DNA from: Saprospiraceae bacterium
GTDB lineage: Bacteria > Bacteroidota > Bacteroidia > Chitinophagales > Saprospiraceae
DNA: 64,000 nt
Assembly (NCBI GenBank): GCA_016715985.1
Contig: JADJXD010000001.1
Location: 3,286,001 to 3,350,000, forward strand
Direction: 5' to 3'
Below are positions 1-9,731 of this stretch, one piece after another (the stretch's first letter is position 1; the number at the start of each line of letters is the position of its first letter). The translations under genes were made by a program, and so were the position numbers. The notes under the pieces are model-generated. The model did no database searches and was not told the origin of the DNA. It saw only the letters and a list, made by a program, of their open reading frames with translations.

Positions 1-966
1 TATCTGGAAGGAGCGTTGATGAACAATGCCAATCAGGTCGCAACAGATGGCACAGGAAGACCTCTGATGAGAGATAATCTGAGAGTGAGTCCATTTGGAG
101 GTACCAGATATATTCCTGATTCAGATCCTTACAGAGTTCCCGTAACTTTAGTTGTGGAAGTTGATGCTGTTCCTGATACGATTGTAACTTTAGACGTATC
201 AACTCCAAGGGCAATTACTTTAATTCCACCGGTATATTTTACACCTTATGAACATACTGCGCCTGGAGACAGAACAGCTTTCCTCACCATTCCTGATCCA
301 ACAACAGTATTTGGTGTCACCGGTCAGGATGCGATAGTAGATTGGGTCTTTATTGAATTAAGATCTAAATCCAGCAATACCACAGTTTTAGCCACCAGAT
401 CAGGTTTGATCCAAAGAGATGGTGATGTAGTGGACCTGGATGGTAAAAGCGGACTCAGATTCCCGGGCATCGTGATGGATGACTATTATGTCGTTGTCCG
501 ACACCACAGACACCTTGGAACGATGACAAAAGATCCTCAGACGCCACAACAGTTAACGACTTTAGTGAACTTTACAACCACTGCAATGCAGACTTGGGAT
601 ATGGGCCAGGTATCTTCACCTACCAGAGATTATACCGGAATGGGTCAGAAAGTCGGTGTGAAGTTAGGTTATATGGCACTATGGGCAGGAGACTTTGATA
701 ATACTGGAAAAATTAAGTTTGATCAGCCAAATGATGATTTGAACTCCTTGTATTTTGAAGTTTTTGGTTTCCCTTCCAATAAAACCGGTAACGTCAACTA
801 TGACTTTGCGATTGGTTATATGGCAGGAGACTTTGATATGAATAGTAAGGCTAAGTTTGACAACCCGAATGATGACAAGAACATGCTCTATTTCCAGACA
901 TTGTTCTATCCTTTGAATACGGCGAATCTGTCCAACTATGACTTTATATTAGAACAACTTCCGTAA
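1..966 (+). CDS. C-terminal part of a secreted protein with two EF-hand-like repeats (5' end outside window)
   Basis: The reading frame is open from base 1, so the true start lies upstream; the TTG at 16 and ATG at 19 are internal. About 320 residues are visible. The first residues (YLEGAL...) resemble the LEGAL/LEGAY element found in large Bacteroidota surface proteins. The C-terminus holds two related repeats of about 50 residues, each with an acidic loop of the form GDFDxxxKxKFDxPNDD followed by an aromatic LYF motif and a YDF motif. The loops resemble calcium-binding EF-hand or dockerin loops. I know similar C-termini from hypothetical Saprospiraceae proteins but no assigned function. No T9SS sorting domain follows; the protein ends soon after the second repeat. 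A strong terminator follows, so this is the end of its transcription unit. Calcium binding is inference. Confidence 0.7.
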   Translation, partial: YLEGALMNNANQVATDGTGRPLMRDNLRVSPFGGTRYIPDSDPYRVPVTLVVEVDAVPDTIVTLDVSTPRAITLIPPVYFTPYEHTAPGDRTAFLTIPDPTTVFGVTGQDAIVDWVFIELRSKSSNTTVLATRSGLIQRDGDVVDLDGKSGLRFPGIVMDDYYVVVRHHRHLGTMTKDPQTPQQLTTLVNFTTTAMQTWDMGQVSSPTRDYTGMGQKVGVKLGYMALWAGDFDNTGKIKFDQPNDDLNSLYFEVFGFPSNKTGNVNYDFAIGYMAGDFDMNSKAKFDNPNDDKNMLYFQTLFYPLNTANLSNYDFILEQLP

Positions 967-975
967 GGAAGTCCG

Positions 976-1048
976 GTGTATCCCGGTCCGGCCCTGACTT
1001 ATTTCGGTCATAAGTCAGGGCCTGATGGGGTCGGGATACACTTTTTTT
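976..1048 (+). terminator. Rho-independent terminator
   Basis: A long imperfect stem begins GTGTATCCCG and closes with CGGGATACAC, with a perfect inner stem CCCTGACTTA/TAAGTCAGGG around a TTCGGTCA-type loop, followed at once by T7. It starts ten bases after the stop of the preceding gene and ends 36 bases before the next start, so it separates the two transcription units. Confidence 0.9.
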
Positions 1049-1083
1049 GTAAGATGTTTTTTGAATTATAAAAAGTTAGGAAA

Positions 1084-4000
1084 ATGAAATTTAAAATTTT
1101 ATGGTACGCCATATTGTTTGGTTGTACGTTGCTTGTACAGGATCTGCAGGCACAGTTTGTAACTCAGGTAAAATACCAGATCAAGTATAACACCACCAGT
1201 TGCAGATGGGATTGTTTTCTCATAATTGATCAGGGTAGTGCTACTTTAGCATCCCGTAGAGCTCAAGGTAATGCGCAGTATTCCGTTGTTGTTCCCACAG
1301 GAAGTACTGTAAATATTGCTCAAAATTTTATGCCTCTTCAAAATAATGGTAGTTATACAGGCACCATTCCCCTTATCTGGCAGATTTCCAATATAATCAC
1401 ATCTCCCGCAGCGGAGCCTCAAAGTGATTTCTACGGAATTACGCCTACTCTATCACCTACTTCTCATTATAATAATTTGGCGGCAGGGGATACCATCAGA
1501 CTTTTTGCTCTGAACATCAATCCTACCACCAATTGTGGTGCGGGTATCCGTATATACCAAAATGGAATTGATCCTGGGTCAAGTGATCCGGGTATGGAAG
1601 GAGGAGATTTCAGCAATGGTTTTACTGTAGGATCTCCCAATCAGGCATATGCAGGAAATGCACCAAAAGTAAATCCGCCACCGCCCGTACTGAATGCCGT
1701 ATCTGGTTGTTCTCTGGGAGTGGAAGTGGACCTTACGGCTACTACATCTGCTTGTCAGTCTCCGCTTTCTTATAGCTGGACGGGTCCGAACGGATATACC
1801 GGTACTACACAGGATGTCAGTATCAATCCGTCAACACCTTCAAACGATGGGCTATACCAGGTGACAGTTACGGACGCAAGAGGTTGTTCTGCAACTACAT
1901 CAGCCACAGCGGTTTCAAAACCCAGCGCAGGACCTGATGCATCGGGATGTGCAGGATCAGTTGTATCTTTAACAGGTACAGGACCTGATACCGGTATATG
2001 GACAGCTTTGCCATCCAATCCGGCAGGTGCCAGTCTCGGAGGGACGACCAATGGAAGTGCGAACGTAGATTTTTCTGATACAGCATCAGGTGATTATGAT
2101 TTTATATATACAACAGGTTCCTGTTCGGATACCGTTAATTTAAATATCATTTTACCCAATGCCGGGGATGACCCTGCACCCGTAGGATGTTTTTCTTCCG
2201 GTACAGCCACCATGGCTGCAGCAGGCACAGGTATCTGGTCTGTCAGTAATGCAAGTGCAGGAACTGCTGTAATTGCCAATCCGTCTGATCCGTCATCAAC
2301 TGTTTCAGGATTTAGCGCCCCGGGTACTTATTTTTTAGTTTGGACGGTGGGTAATTGTACAGATATTGCGGAAATCGTAGTAAATGACAATTGTAGCTGT
2401 ACAATAACGAATAATACATTATCACCGGTTTCTCCTCCTAATTTTTGTGGCACAAGTGGAGTTGTAAATATTGATGGAGGCGATGCTTCTCCGGACGGAG
2501 GAAATTATACCTGGCAGTATAGTATCAATAACGGTGCCTTTAATGATGCTTTAGGAAATAACAGTCTGGAAGATTATGCTACCGTATCACTATCAGAAGG
2601 TTCGCACAGATTCAGAAGAATTTACACGGTTCCGGGTGATCCGGTCTGTCGGGACACCAGTAACGTTGTTTTATTTACAGTAAATAATAACCCTTTAGCA
2701 CCTTCCAATCTAACAGCAACTCCCAATCCGGTTTGTCTCGGTACTACCGTGATGTTGAGTGTTACAAATAATCCGGGAGCCTCTTATATTTGGAGTGCAT
2801 CGTCACCTAATGCCGGATTGGTTGCTTCCACGGGCAACAGTACGGTGATGGTTCCGATTGCATCCGGATCTTTTACTATTAGTGTTACCCAAACAGTCAA
2901 TGGTTGCACATCAACACCTGCCACAGTAGGAGTAGCGGTAAATAATACACCCCCTACACCAACTGCGGGAACTGTAAGTAGTCAGAATCCATTGGCCTGT
3001 GGTGCCAGTTCCGGCTCTATCAGTTTTAGTGGATTGACCCCAAATACAGCATATACATTAAATTATTTTAAAAATTCATTTCAATTATTTGCAAACCTGA
3101 TTTCAGATGGCAGTGGCGTTTTGACATTAGCAAATCAATCAGCAGGGACTTATACTGATTTTAGTTATACAAATGCCGCAGGATGTGCATCCGGCGTGTA
3201 TGCAGGTCCCGTGACATTAACGGATCCTTCAGCTCCACCGCCTCCTGCCGACCTCATGGCAGACCCCAATCCTACATGTGCCAATACTATTGTAGGCTTA
3301 AGCGTCACGAATAATCCGGGTGCAACTTACGCCTGGTCAGCTTCATCTCCGGATGCGGGTCTGGTTAGCAGCACTACCAACACGACCACATTGTTGCCAC
3401 TATTGAGTGGATTCTATACAATCAATGTAACACAGACAGTTGCCGGTTGTACATCGGTACCTGCATCTATTGGTATTTCTATCAACAACACGCCACCAAC
3501 ACCAACAGCTCTGACGGTATCACGTACCAATCCAACCACTTGCGGCGGAACAAACGGAACGATCAGTCTGAGCGGTTTGATGCCTTTTACAGCGTATGAT
3601 TTTCATTATACAAAAGGTGTTACACCATTTACTGTTAATATCACCACCAATGGTTCAGGAGTAGCCATCATAACGAATCAATCAGCAGGTACTTTTACAG
3701 ATTTCAGTATTACAAATATTACAGGCTGTAGTTCAGCAGTGTACCCGGGTCCTGTGACTTTAACTGATCCGAATTCTCCTTCAGCCCCTGCAAACCTGAC
3801 GGCAAATCCAAGTCCGGTGTGTCTGGGAAATTCTGTCAGTCTGAGTGTAACCAATACTGTGGGTGCAACATATAGCTGGACAGCATCTTCACCCAATGCC
3901 GGATTAGTAGCAGTAGCAACCAATTCAACAACTGCTTTACCGACAGCCATAGGCATGTACACTATCAGTGTGACCCAGACTGTAGCAGGTTGTCTTTCAC

Positions 4001-7000
4001 CGGTATCTACCGTAAGTTTTACGGTTAATCCTACTCCGCCTACACCAACTGCCGGTACAGTGACAGCACAGAATCCTTCTTCATGTGGCGGTTCCGACGG
4101 AAGTATTTCATTTAGCGGACTTCTCGCCAGCACAGTTTATACTCTAAATTATTCAAAAAACAACCAGCCATTATCAACAAATATTGTAACTGATATTTCA
4201 GGTGTTGCGATTCTGACAGGACAAACATCCGGAAGTTATACCAATTTTAGTTTTACAAATGCAACAGGATGTGCTTCCGGAATATACGGTGGTCCGGTAA
4301 ATCTATCTGATCCAAATGCCCCATTGGCACCGGCAAATTTACAAGCAATACCTAATCCTGTGTGCGTAGGAACAACTGTTAACCTAAGTGTTACCAATAA
4401 TCCGGGAGCAACGTACACATGGTCAGCTTCTTCACCAAATGCAGGTTTGGTTTTAATAAATTCCAATACCACAACAATGGTTGCAACAGCCGGGGGAAGT
4501 TATACTATTAATGTGACACAAACAGTAGCCGGTTGTACTTCTCCGGCAGCTTCTGTTATTGTTGATATAAACAGTGCGCCTCCAACACCTTCAGCCGGAA
4601 CTTTATCTTCCGTTAACCCTTCCGTTTGTGGAGGAAGCGATGGTTCCATCAATTTATCAGGTTTGATACCTAACGCACCCTATACGATTCAATATACATT
4701 CAATGTAACTCCTTTTTCTGTAAATGTTAATTCGGATGGTTCAGGAGTTGCAATGATTTCCGGTTTATCTTCCGGGAATTATACAGGTTTTAATATTACA
4801 AATGCTCAAAACTGTACATCAGGAACTTACAACGGAACAGTAGGTCTTTCTGATCCGGGTTCGCCATTAGCTCCGGAAGGTCTGACCGCAGTACCTAATC
4901 CTGTTTGTTTGGGTAATGTTGTAAATTTGAGTGTAACCAATAATCCGGGTGCAACCTATACATGGAGTACTACTTTGCCGGCGGCAGGTTTGGTATTGTC
5001 AACTACCAATGTGACTACCATGTTAGCTACAGCAACCGGAACATATACTATAAATGTCATTCAAACCGTAGCAGGATGTACTTCACCGGCAGCCTCAGTG
5101 GAAGTGGTCGTAAATGCGGTTCCGCCTACCATGACTCAAAGCAATGTAGCAGGTGTAAATCCGACTACCTGTAATGGAAGTGATGGTCTGATTGTTCTTT
5201 CCGGATTACCCTCCAATTTGACTTATACGCTAAATTACAGTAAAAACAATGTACCGACAAATACCAATGTAACGACAGATATCAGTGGTTCTGCCACCGT
5301 ATTCGGTCTTACTGCAGGTTCTTATACTAATTTTAGCCTTGTCGGAACAGGAAACTGTCTTTCAGGAATATATGCAGGTCCTGTAACTCTGGCTGATCCG
5401 GCTGCTCCCGGACCTCCGCAAGGTCTGAATGCAGTACCGAATCCGGTTTGTTTTGGAAATGCCATCAATTTAAGTGTAACAAACAATCCGTCCGCTACTT
5501 ACAATTGGTCAGCATCTTCTGCTCAGGCAGGTTTAGTGCCTTCAGTAGTTAACTTTACAACCATGACTGCACTCAGTGCAGGAAATTATACGATTAGTGT
5601 TACCCAGACGGTAGCAGGATGTATTTCTGCTGCCGCAACTTTAGATGTAAATATAAATCCTTTACCGCCTACTCCAACCCAGGCAACTGTTACATCAACC
5701 AATCCAACCACTTGTGGTGGAAACGATGGAAGTATTTCGTTCTCCGGATTACCGGCAAACAGTACTTTCACCGTGAATTATAATAGAAATAATGTTCCCG
5801 CTCAGGCTTCCATCACAACTAATGCAGGTGGGGTAGGAACGATCATTAACCTAAACCAGGGATCGTATTCAGATTTTGTACTGACCAATTCAAACGGATG
5901 TTCTTCCGGTACATATAACGGGCCGGTACAATTGTCTGATCCTTCCAATCAACCGGCTCCTTCCAATCTGACGGCAGTGCCAAATCCTGTTTGTTTGGGT
6001 GCTGTAATCAACCTGAGTGTTACCAATAATCCGGGGGCCACTTATACATGGCTCGCTTCTTCACCCAATGCAGGATTGGTTTCCGTAAATTCCAATCAAA
6101 CCACCATGTTGGCGATTGCAACCGGAAATTTTGTGATCAGTGTTACTCAAACGGTAAGCGGTTGTGTATCTCCGGCTGCCACTGTAAATGTGGTGGTGAA
6201 TCCGGTACCTGCAACACCTACGCAGAATCAGTTTTCTACCGTTGATCCGACTTGCGGAACTAATAATGGTTCTATTCTGATCAGTGGTTTTGCGCCCAAT
6301 GCTCCTTATGTAGTTAATTACAGCAGAAACAACATCGCCCAATCTGTAAACATTTCTTCCAACCAAAGTGGTACGATTATTTTGTCACAGTTATTGGGAG
6401 GAAGCTATACAAATTTTAGTTTTACTAATGCAACAGGTTGTACCTCGGGTATTTTTGCAGGACCAGTCAATCTGGTAGATCCGGGACTGCCAGCGATTCC
6501 ATCCAATTTTATCAGTTCTCCTGATCAGATTTGTATCAGAAGTGCAGTAAATCTGAGTGTAGATTTTGTTACCGGGGCAACATATTCGTGGAGTATATCG
6601 GACATTAGCGGAGGTCTTTCATTTAGTAATACCAATACAAATACGATGATGCCGACAGCTGCAGGCGTATATACCATAAGTGTCACGCAGACCATTAATG
6701 GTTGTACATCATTACCGGCAACTCGAATTATTGAAGTAAAAGGTGATTGTTTTAATCCTGATTTTGATGTCACTTTTGTGAATGTGGGATTGACAGGAAA
6801 CCTAAGTACCAATGATATTCCGCTTCCGGTTAGGATTTATGGTCAGGCAACATCGTATCAGGACAATCCATCGGCTTGTTTACCGATAGTTTCGACAGAC
6901 GGAACATATAGTTTTACCTGTGGAGTTGCAGGAAGATATAAGTTTTATGTATTGGTTTGCAGTGGACAATCTGCGGGTTCATGTTCCAATATTCCATTGG

Positions 7001-9288
7001 TTATCACCGTATTGGAGCCATTTATGTCCAATAATCCACCAATTGCAAATCATGATTACGTTCGAACAAAAGTAAATGTTCCGATAGATGTCAATATGGC
7101 TGCTAATGATAAATGTCAGAGTTTGCCCAATTGTACATTAAATTCTCCGATTATTATCATTGCACCTTCAAATGGAACGTTCAATCCACTGACTTCCAGA
7201 TATACCCCTGCTTCAGGATTTATCGGTCAGGATTCAATGAGATACAGAATTTGCCAGTCACCGAGTGTCACACCTAAGAATTGTGAAGAAGCGTGGGTTT
7301 ACTTTACTGTGATTTCTGATGGAGCCCCCAATGTCACAAACGGCATGGATGATTATGGTCAGACAGCATTAAATACACCTCTTGTTAAAAATGCTTTGGT
7401 TGGGGTGAAATCCAATGATACAGATCCGGAAGGACATACACAGATAGTGACACCTATGGATGTTACGATTGCCGGAAAAGGAAACTTTTTGATTCTCTCT
7501 GATGGTAGTTATATTTTTACACCATACACAGATTACAGCGGACCGGTAGATTGCCCTTACGAAGTTTGTGATAATGGTACTCCGGTTGCTTGTGACATTG
7601 CTACGCTCCATATATTGGTTGAACCATTTAATCCAACAGGTAATGTAGGTAATTTTGTCTGGAATGACACGAATGGTAACGGCACTCAAGATTCAGGTGA
7701 ACAGGGAATTCCGGGCATTACAGTGAATCTGAGAGCATTAGGCGGAGCACTTGTAGCATCGACTATGACCAATGCAAGCGGTAACTATAATTTTGACAAT
7801 GTACTAGCCGGTACCTATTATCTTCAGTTTATTAAACCTGAACAGTATAGCTTTACTTTTGCTAAAATAGGAAACAATAATGCAATAGACTCAGATGTAA
7901 CGGGTGCAAATGGAGCAGGTACAACATCATTGTTTACCATGTTTTCGGGTCAGCAATTGACAGATATGGATGCCGGATTGTATATATGTTCACAAATCGG
8001 AGACAGAGTCTGGTATGATGAAAATAAAAATGATATCTGGAATACAAATGAAAACGGTATCAACGCATTACGTGTAAACTTGTGGCGAAATCATTTTGGA
8101 ACCTGGACGATATGGGATTTTACTACTACCAGTCATAAACCGGGAACACCATCAGATGACGGATATTATTCATTCTGTGTTCCTCCGGGACAATATTATG
8201 TACAGGTGATAATGCCGCCACTCGGTTTGGTTCAGGCACTTCCGAACAGAGGCAACAATCCACAGATTGACAGTGATCTGACCAATGCAAATGGACCATC
8301 TACCACCAATTCCTTTAACGTTGTCTCAGGACAAAACAGATTGGATATTTGGGCAGGATTTTATCCGGAGGCAAAGGCCGGAAATTTGGTTTGGAGAGAT
8401 GAAAATATGAACGGAATTCAGGAAGCAGGAGAACCTAAAGTAGCTGGTATTGTCGTTCAGGCATACGATGCAGAAACACATCAGATGATCGCCCAGGCAA
8501 TCACAGATAGTGACGGGGCTTATGAAATAGACTATTTGATGAAAAAGGATATCTACATGAAATTTGGTATTCCATCCGGATATTCTGCCACATATCCTCA
8601 AGCAACAGCGGATCATATGGATAGTGATGTTGATCACTCCTACGGTCCAAACACAACGAGAAGAATTGCTATGATTCCGGGCGTACATAATCAGAATATA
8701 GATTTGGGTATTACGTATGGACTCTTACCGGTTGACTGGATGGATGTTTCTGCAAAATCAGTGAATGATGCACATCTGGTTTCTTGGAGCACTGCGAGAG
8801 AAGTGAATGTGAGTCATTACATTATTGAGCGTAGAATAGGGGATTCAGGTGACTTTTTAGAAGTAGGTGAATGGGTCACTGGAAAGGGAAATTCAAATTC
8901 AGTAAATTTTTATGAGCAAAAACTTAGGGGAATTGAAAAATCCGGTGTCTATTATTATAGAATCAGGCAGATAGATATAGATGGGAAGTATTCGTACAGT
9001 AAAATAGTTACTGTATTAAATGACGGGGATACCAACATCAGATTATATCCGGTTCCTGCAACAACTGAATCTACGTTAGAATTGACTTTAACCCGCGAAA
9101 GCGATCTGAAAGTCGAATTGTTTGATGCTTCTTCGAAGTTGATACAATTGATATCCAAAACTCATAGAGCTGACGCCGGCGAACATGTTTTCAGACTCAA
9201 TCTGGAAGATTTGTCAGGTGGCGTCTACACAATTGTTATTACTATTGAAGATCAGGTATTGAATAGAAAATTGATAAAGATCGATTAA
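1084..9288 (+). CDS. Giant modular T9SS-secreted adhesin-like protein (2734 aa)
   Basis: The signal peptide covers residues 1-24 (ends LQAQ). Residues about 25-195 form a head domain also present in the proteins at 9732-28700 and 30929-32125. Residues about 200-530 contain Ig/PKD-like modules. From residue 539 to about 1880 a double module of roughly 180 residues repeats seven times plus a half copy, each starting with a PxNLTAxPNPVCLG-type motif and containing a CGGSDGSISFSGL-type motif. Next come Ig/cadherin-like domains (about 1890-2185), then three SdrD B-like domains (starts near 2187, 2300 and 2432, recognised by VWxDxNxNGxQ and GIPGITVNL-type motifs). An FnIII-like stretch follows. The last 85 residues are a T9SS type A sorting domain (RLYPVPATTESTLELTL, GGVYTIVI, KLIKID). 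Expected location is the outer cell surface. A role in adhesion or matrix is inference from architecture; no enzymatic domain is visible. Confidence 0.9.
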   Translation: MKFKILWYAILFGCTLLVQDLQAQFVTQVKYQIKYNTTSCRWDCFLIIDQGSATLASRRAQGNAQYSVVVPTGSTVNIAQNFMPLQNNGSYTGTIPLIWQISNIITSPAAEPQSDFYGITPTLSPTSHYNNLAAGDTIRLFALNINPTTNCGAGIRIYQNGIDPGSSDPGMEGGDFSNGFTVGSPNQAYAGNAPKVNPPPPVLNAVSGCSLGVEVDLTATTSACQSPLSYSWTGPNGYTGTTQDVSINPSTPSNDGLYQVTVTDARGCSATTSATAVSKPSAGPDASGCAGSVVSLTGTGPDTGIWTALPSNPAGASLGGTTNGSANVDFSDTASGDYDFIYTTGSCSDTVNLNIILPNAGDDPAPVGCFSSGTATMAAAGTGIWSVSNASAGTAVIANPSDPSSTVSGFSAPGTYFLVWTVGNCTDIAEIVVNDNCSCTITNNTLSPVSPPNFCGTSGVVNIDGGDASPDGGNYTWQYSINNGAFNDALGNNSLEDYATVSLSEGSHRFRRIYTVPGDPVCRDTSNVVLFTVNNNPLAPSNLTATPNPVCLGTTVMLSVTNNPGASYIWSASSPNAGLVASTGNSTVMVPIASGSFTISVTQTVNGCTSTPATVGVAVNNTPPTPTAGTVSSQNPLACGASSGSISFSGLTPNTAYTLNYFKNSFQLFANLISDGSGVLTLANQSAGTYTDFSYTNAAGCASGVYAGPVTLTDPSAPPPPADLMADPNPTCANTIVGLSVTNNPGATYAWSASSPDAGLVSSTTNTTTLLPLLSGFYTINVTQTVAGCTSVPASIGISINNTPPTPTALTVSRTNPTTCGGTNGTISLSGLMPFTAYDFHYTKGVTPFTVNITTNGSGVAIITNQSAGTFTDFSITNITGCSSAVYPGPVTLTDPNSPSAPANLTANPSPVCLGNSVSLSVTNTVGATYSWTASSPNAGLVAVATNSTTALPTAIGMYTISVTQTVAGCLSPVSTVSFTVNPTPPTPTAGTVTAQNPSSCGGSDGSISFSGLLASTVYTLNYSKNNQPLSTNIVTDISGVAILTGQTSGSYTNFSFTNATGCASGIYGGPVNLSDPNAPLAPANLQAIPNPVCVGTTVNLSVTNNPGATYTWSASSPNAGLVLINSNTTTMVATAGGSYTINVTQTVAGCTSPAASVIVDINSAPPTPSAGTLSSVNPSVCGGSDGSINLSGLIPNAPYTIQYTFNVTPFSVNVNSDGSGVAMISGLSSGNYTGFNITNAQNCTSGTYNGTVGLSDPGSPLAPEGLTAVPNPVCLGNVVNLSVTNNPGATYTWSTTLPAAGLVLSTTNVTTMLATATGTYTINVIQTVAGCTSPAASVEVVVNAVPPTMTQSNVAGVNPTTCNGSDGLIVLSGLPSNLTYTLNYSKNNVPTNTNVTTDISGSATVFGLTAGSYTNFSLVGTGNCLSGIYAGPVTLADPAAPGPPQGLNAVPNPVCFGNAINLSVTNNPSATYNWSASSAQAGLVPSVVNFTTMTALSAGNYTISVTQTVAGCISAAATLDVNINPLPPTPTQATVTSTNPTTCGGNDGSISFSGLPANSTFTVNYNRNNVPAQASITTNAGGVGTIINLNQGSYSDFVLTNSNGCSSGTYNGPVQLSDPSNQPAPSNLTAVPNPVCLGAVINLSVTNNPGATYTWLASSPNAGLVSVNSNQTTMLAIATGNFVISVTQTVSGCVSPAATVNVVVNPVPATPTQNQFSTVDPTCGTNNGSILISGFAPNAPYVVNYSRNNIAQSVNISSNQSGTIILSQLLGGSYTNFSFTNATGCTSGIFAGPVNLVDPGLPAIPSNFISSPDQICIRSAVNLSVDFVTGATYSWSISDISGGLSFSNTNTNTMMPTAAGVYTISVTQTINGCTSLPATRIIEVKGDCFNPDFDVTFVNVGLTGNLSTNDIPLPVRIYGQATSYQDNPSACLPIVSTDGTYSFTCGVAGRYKFYVLVCSGQSAGSCSNIPLVITVLEPFMSNNPPIANHDYVRTKVNVPIDVNMAANDKCQSLPNCTLNSPIIIIAPSNGTFNPLTSRYTPASGFIGQDSMRYRICQSPSVTPKNCEEAWVYFTVISDGAPNVTNGMDDYGQTALNTPLVKNALVGVKSNDTDPEGHTQIVTPMDVTIAGKGNFLILSDGSYIFTPYTDYSGPVDCPYEVCDNGTPVACDIATLHILVEPFNPTGNVGNFVWNDTNGNGTQDSGEQGIPGITVNLRALGGALVASTMTNASGNYNFDNVLAGTYYLQFIKPEQYSFTFAKIGNNNAIDSDVTGANGAGTTSLFTMFSGQQLTDMDAGLYICSQIGDRVWYDENKNDIWNTNENGINALRVNLWRNHFGTWTIWDFTTTSHKPGTPSDDGYYSFCVPPGQYYVQVIMPPLGLVQALPNRGNNPQIDSDLTNANGPSTTNSFNVVSGQNRLDIWAGFYPEAKAGNLVWRDENMNGIQEAGEPKVAGIVVQAYDAETHQMIAQAITDSDGAYEIDYLMKKDIYMKFGIPSGYSATYPQATADHMDSDVDHSYGPNTTRRIAMIPGVHNQNIDLGITYGLLPVDWMDVSAKSVNDAHLVSWSTAREVNVSHYIIERRIGDSGDFLEVGEWVTGKGNSNSVNFYEQKLRGIEKSGVYYYRIRQIDIDGKYSYSKIVTVLNDGDTNIRLYPVPATTESTLELTLTRESDLKVELFDASSKLIQLISKTHRADAGEHVFRLNLEDLSGGVYTIVITIEDQVLNRKLIKID
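2695..6725 (+). repeat. Intragenic tandem repeat, about 541-bp unit, seven copies plus a half
   Basis: Units begin near 2701, 3241, 3783, 4324, 4864, 5407, 5950 and 6493 (the last is a half unit). Each encodes an Ig/PKD-like module with the ATYxWSASSPNAGLV theme, then a second module with the CGGxDGSISFSGL theme. Copies are clearly diverged at DNA level, unlike the array in the next gene, so this is an older array. Confidence 0.85.
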
Positions 9289-9322
9289 TTTTAATCTAAA
9301 TTGATAATGTAAGTATATAAAG

Positions 9323-9354
9323 GTGGTCCGGAGTATTTTCCGGCCACTTTTTTT
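9323..9354 (+). terminator. Rho-independent terminator of the 2734-aa protein gene
   Basis: GTGG-T-CCGG pairs with CCGGCCAC (one bulged T) around an AGTATTTT loop, followed by seven T. It lies 35 bases after the stop codon at 9286-9288. Confidence 0.8.
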
Positions 9355-9363
9355 CTTAAAATT

Positions 9364-9530
9364 ATTAGAGTTTGTTTAAATTTTCATGTTTAGGCGAAAG
9401 TGAGCAAATTTAATTTTAGACAAGGCATATTTTAAAGTCGTAGCTGGTAGCTACGGCGAAAAATATAACGCTGGATAAAATGAAATTTGCCACTTGAAGG
9501 TAAATAATGGAATTTTAAACATACTCTTAA
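9364..9530. repeat. Large imperfect palindrome of about 165 bp (MITE/REP-like element)
   Basis: Nearly the whole segment is self-complementary. The outer arms start AGAGTTTGTTTAAATTTTCA and end with its imperfect complement near 9509-9527; the inner arms GCAAATTTAATTTTA (9404-9418) and TAAAATGAAATTTGC (9476-9490) match with one mismatch. The centre carries the short palindrome GTAGCTGGTAGCTAC. No reading frame is present. Size and symmetry fit a miniature non-autonomous element or a large structured repeat. No second copy was noticed in this window, so dispersal cannot be judged here. Confidence 0.6.
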
Positions 9531-9731
9531 AGTATTTACCGAGAAACCAGTCACATTCATTGTTTATTTAAGTCAGTTTACCATCATTTAATTGGCTTTT
9601 CTAATTGAAATTTTGTTTTTGCGGACTTGTTGGACAGGGATCTACTTTTTGATATTTAGTTTGGAATATGCATTACCGGATTGATTCAATAAGATTGGAT
9701 TAATATTGTTTACTGTAAAGGCATCCCAAGA
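9531..9731 (+). other. AT-rich leader region of the giant gene, no gene
   Basis: No reading frame, RNA gene or terminator was seen. It must hold the promoter of the giant gene at 9732, but I found only near matches to the Bacteroidota -7 element TAnnTTTG and call none. Confidence 0.4.

Noticed and set aside
1770..9158. Many antisense and alternative-frame open frames inside the 2734-aa gene
   Set aside because: They lie wholly within a strongly coded frame, have no family motifs, and arise from the repetitive composition.
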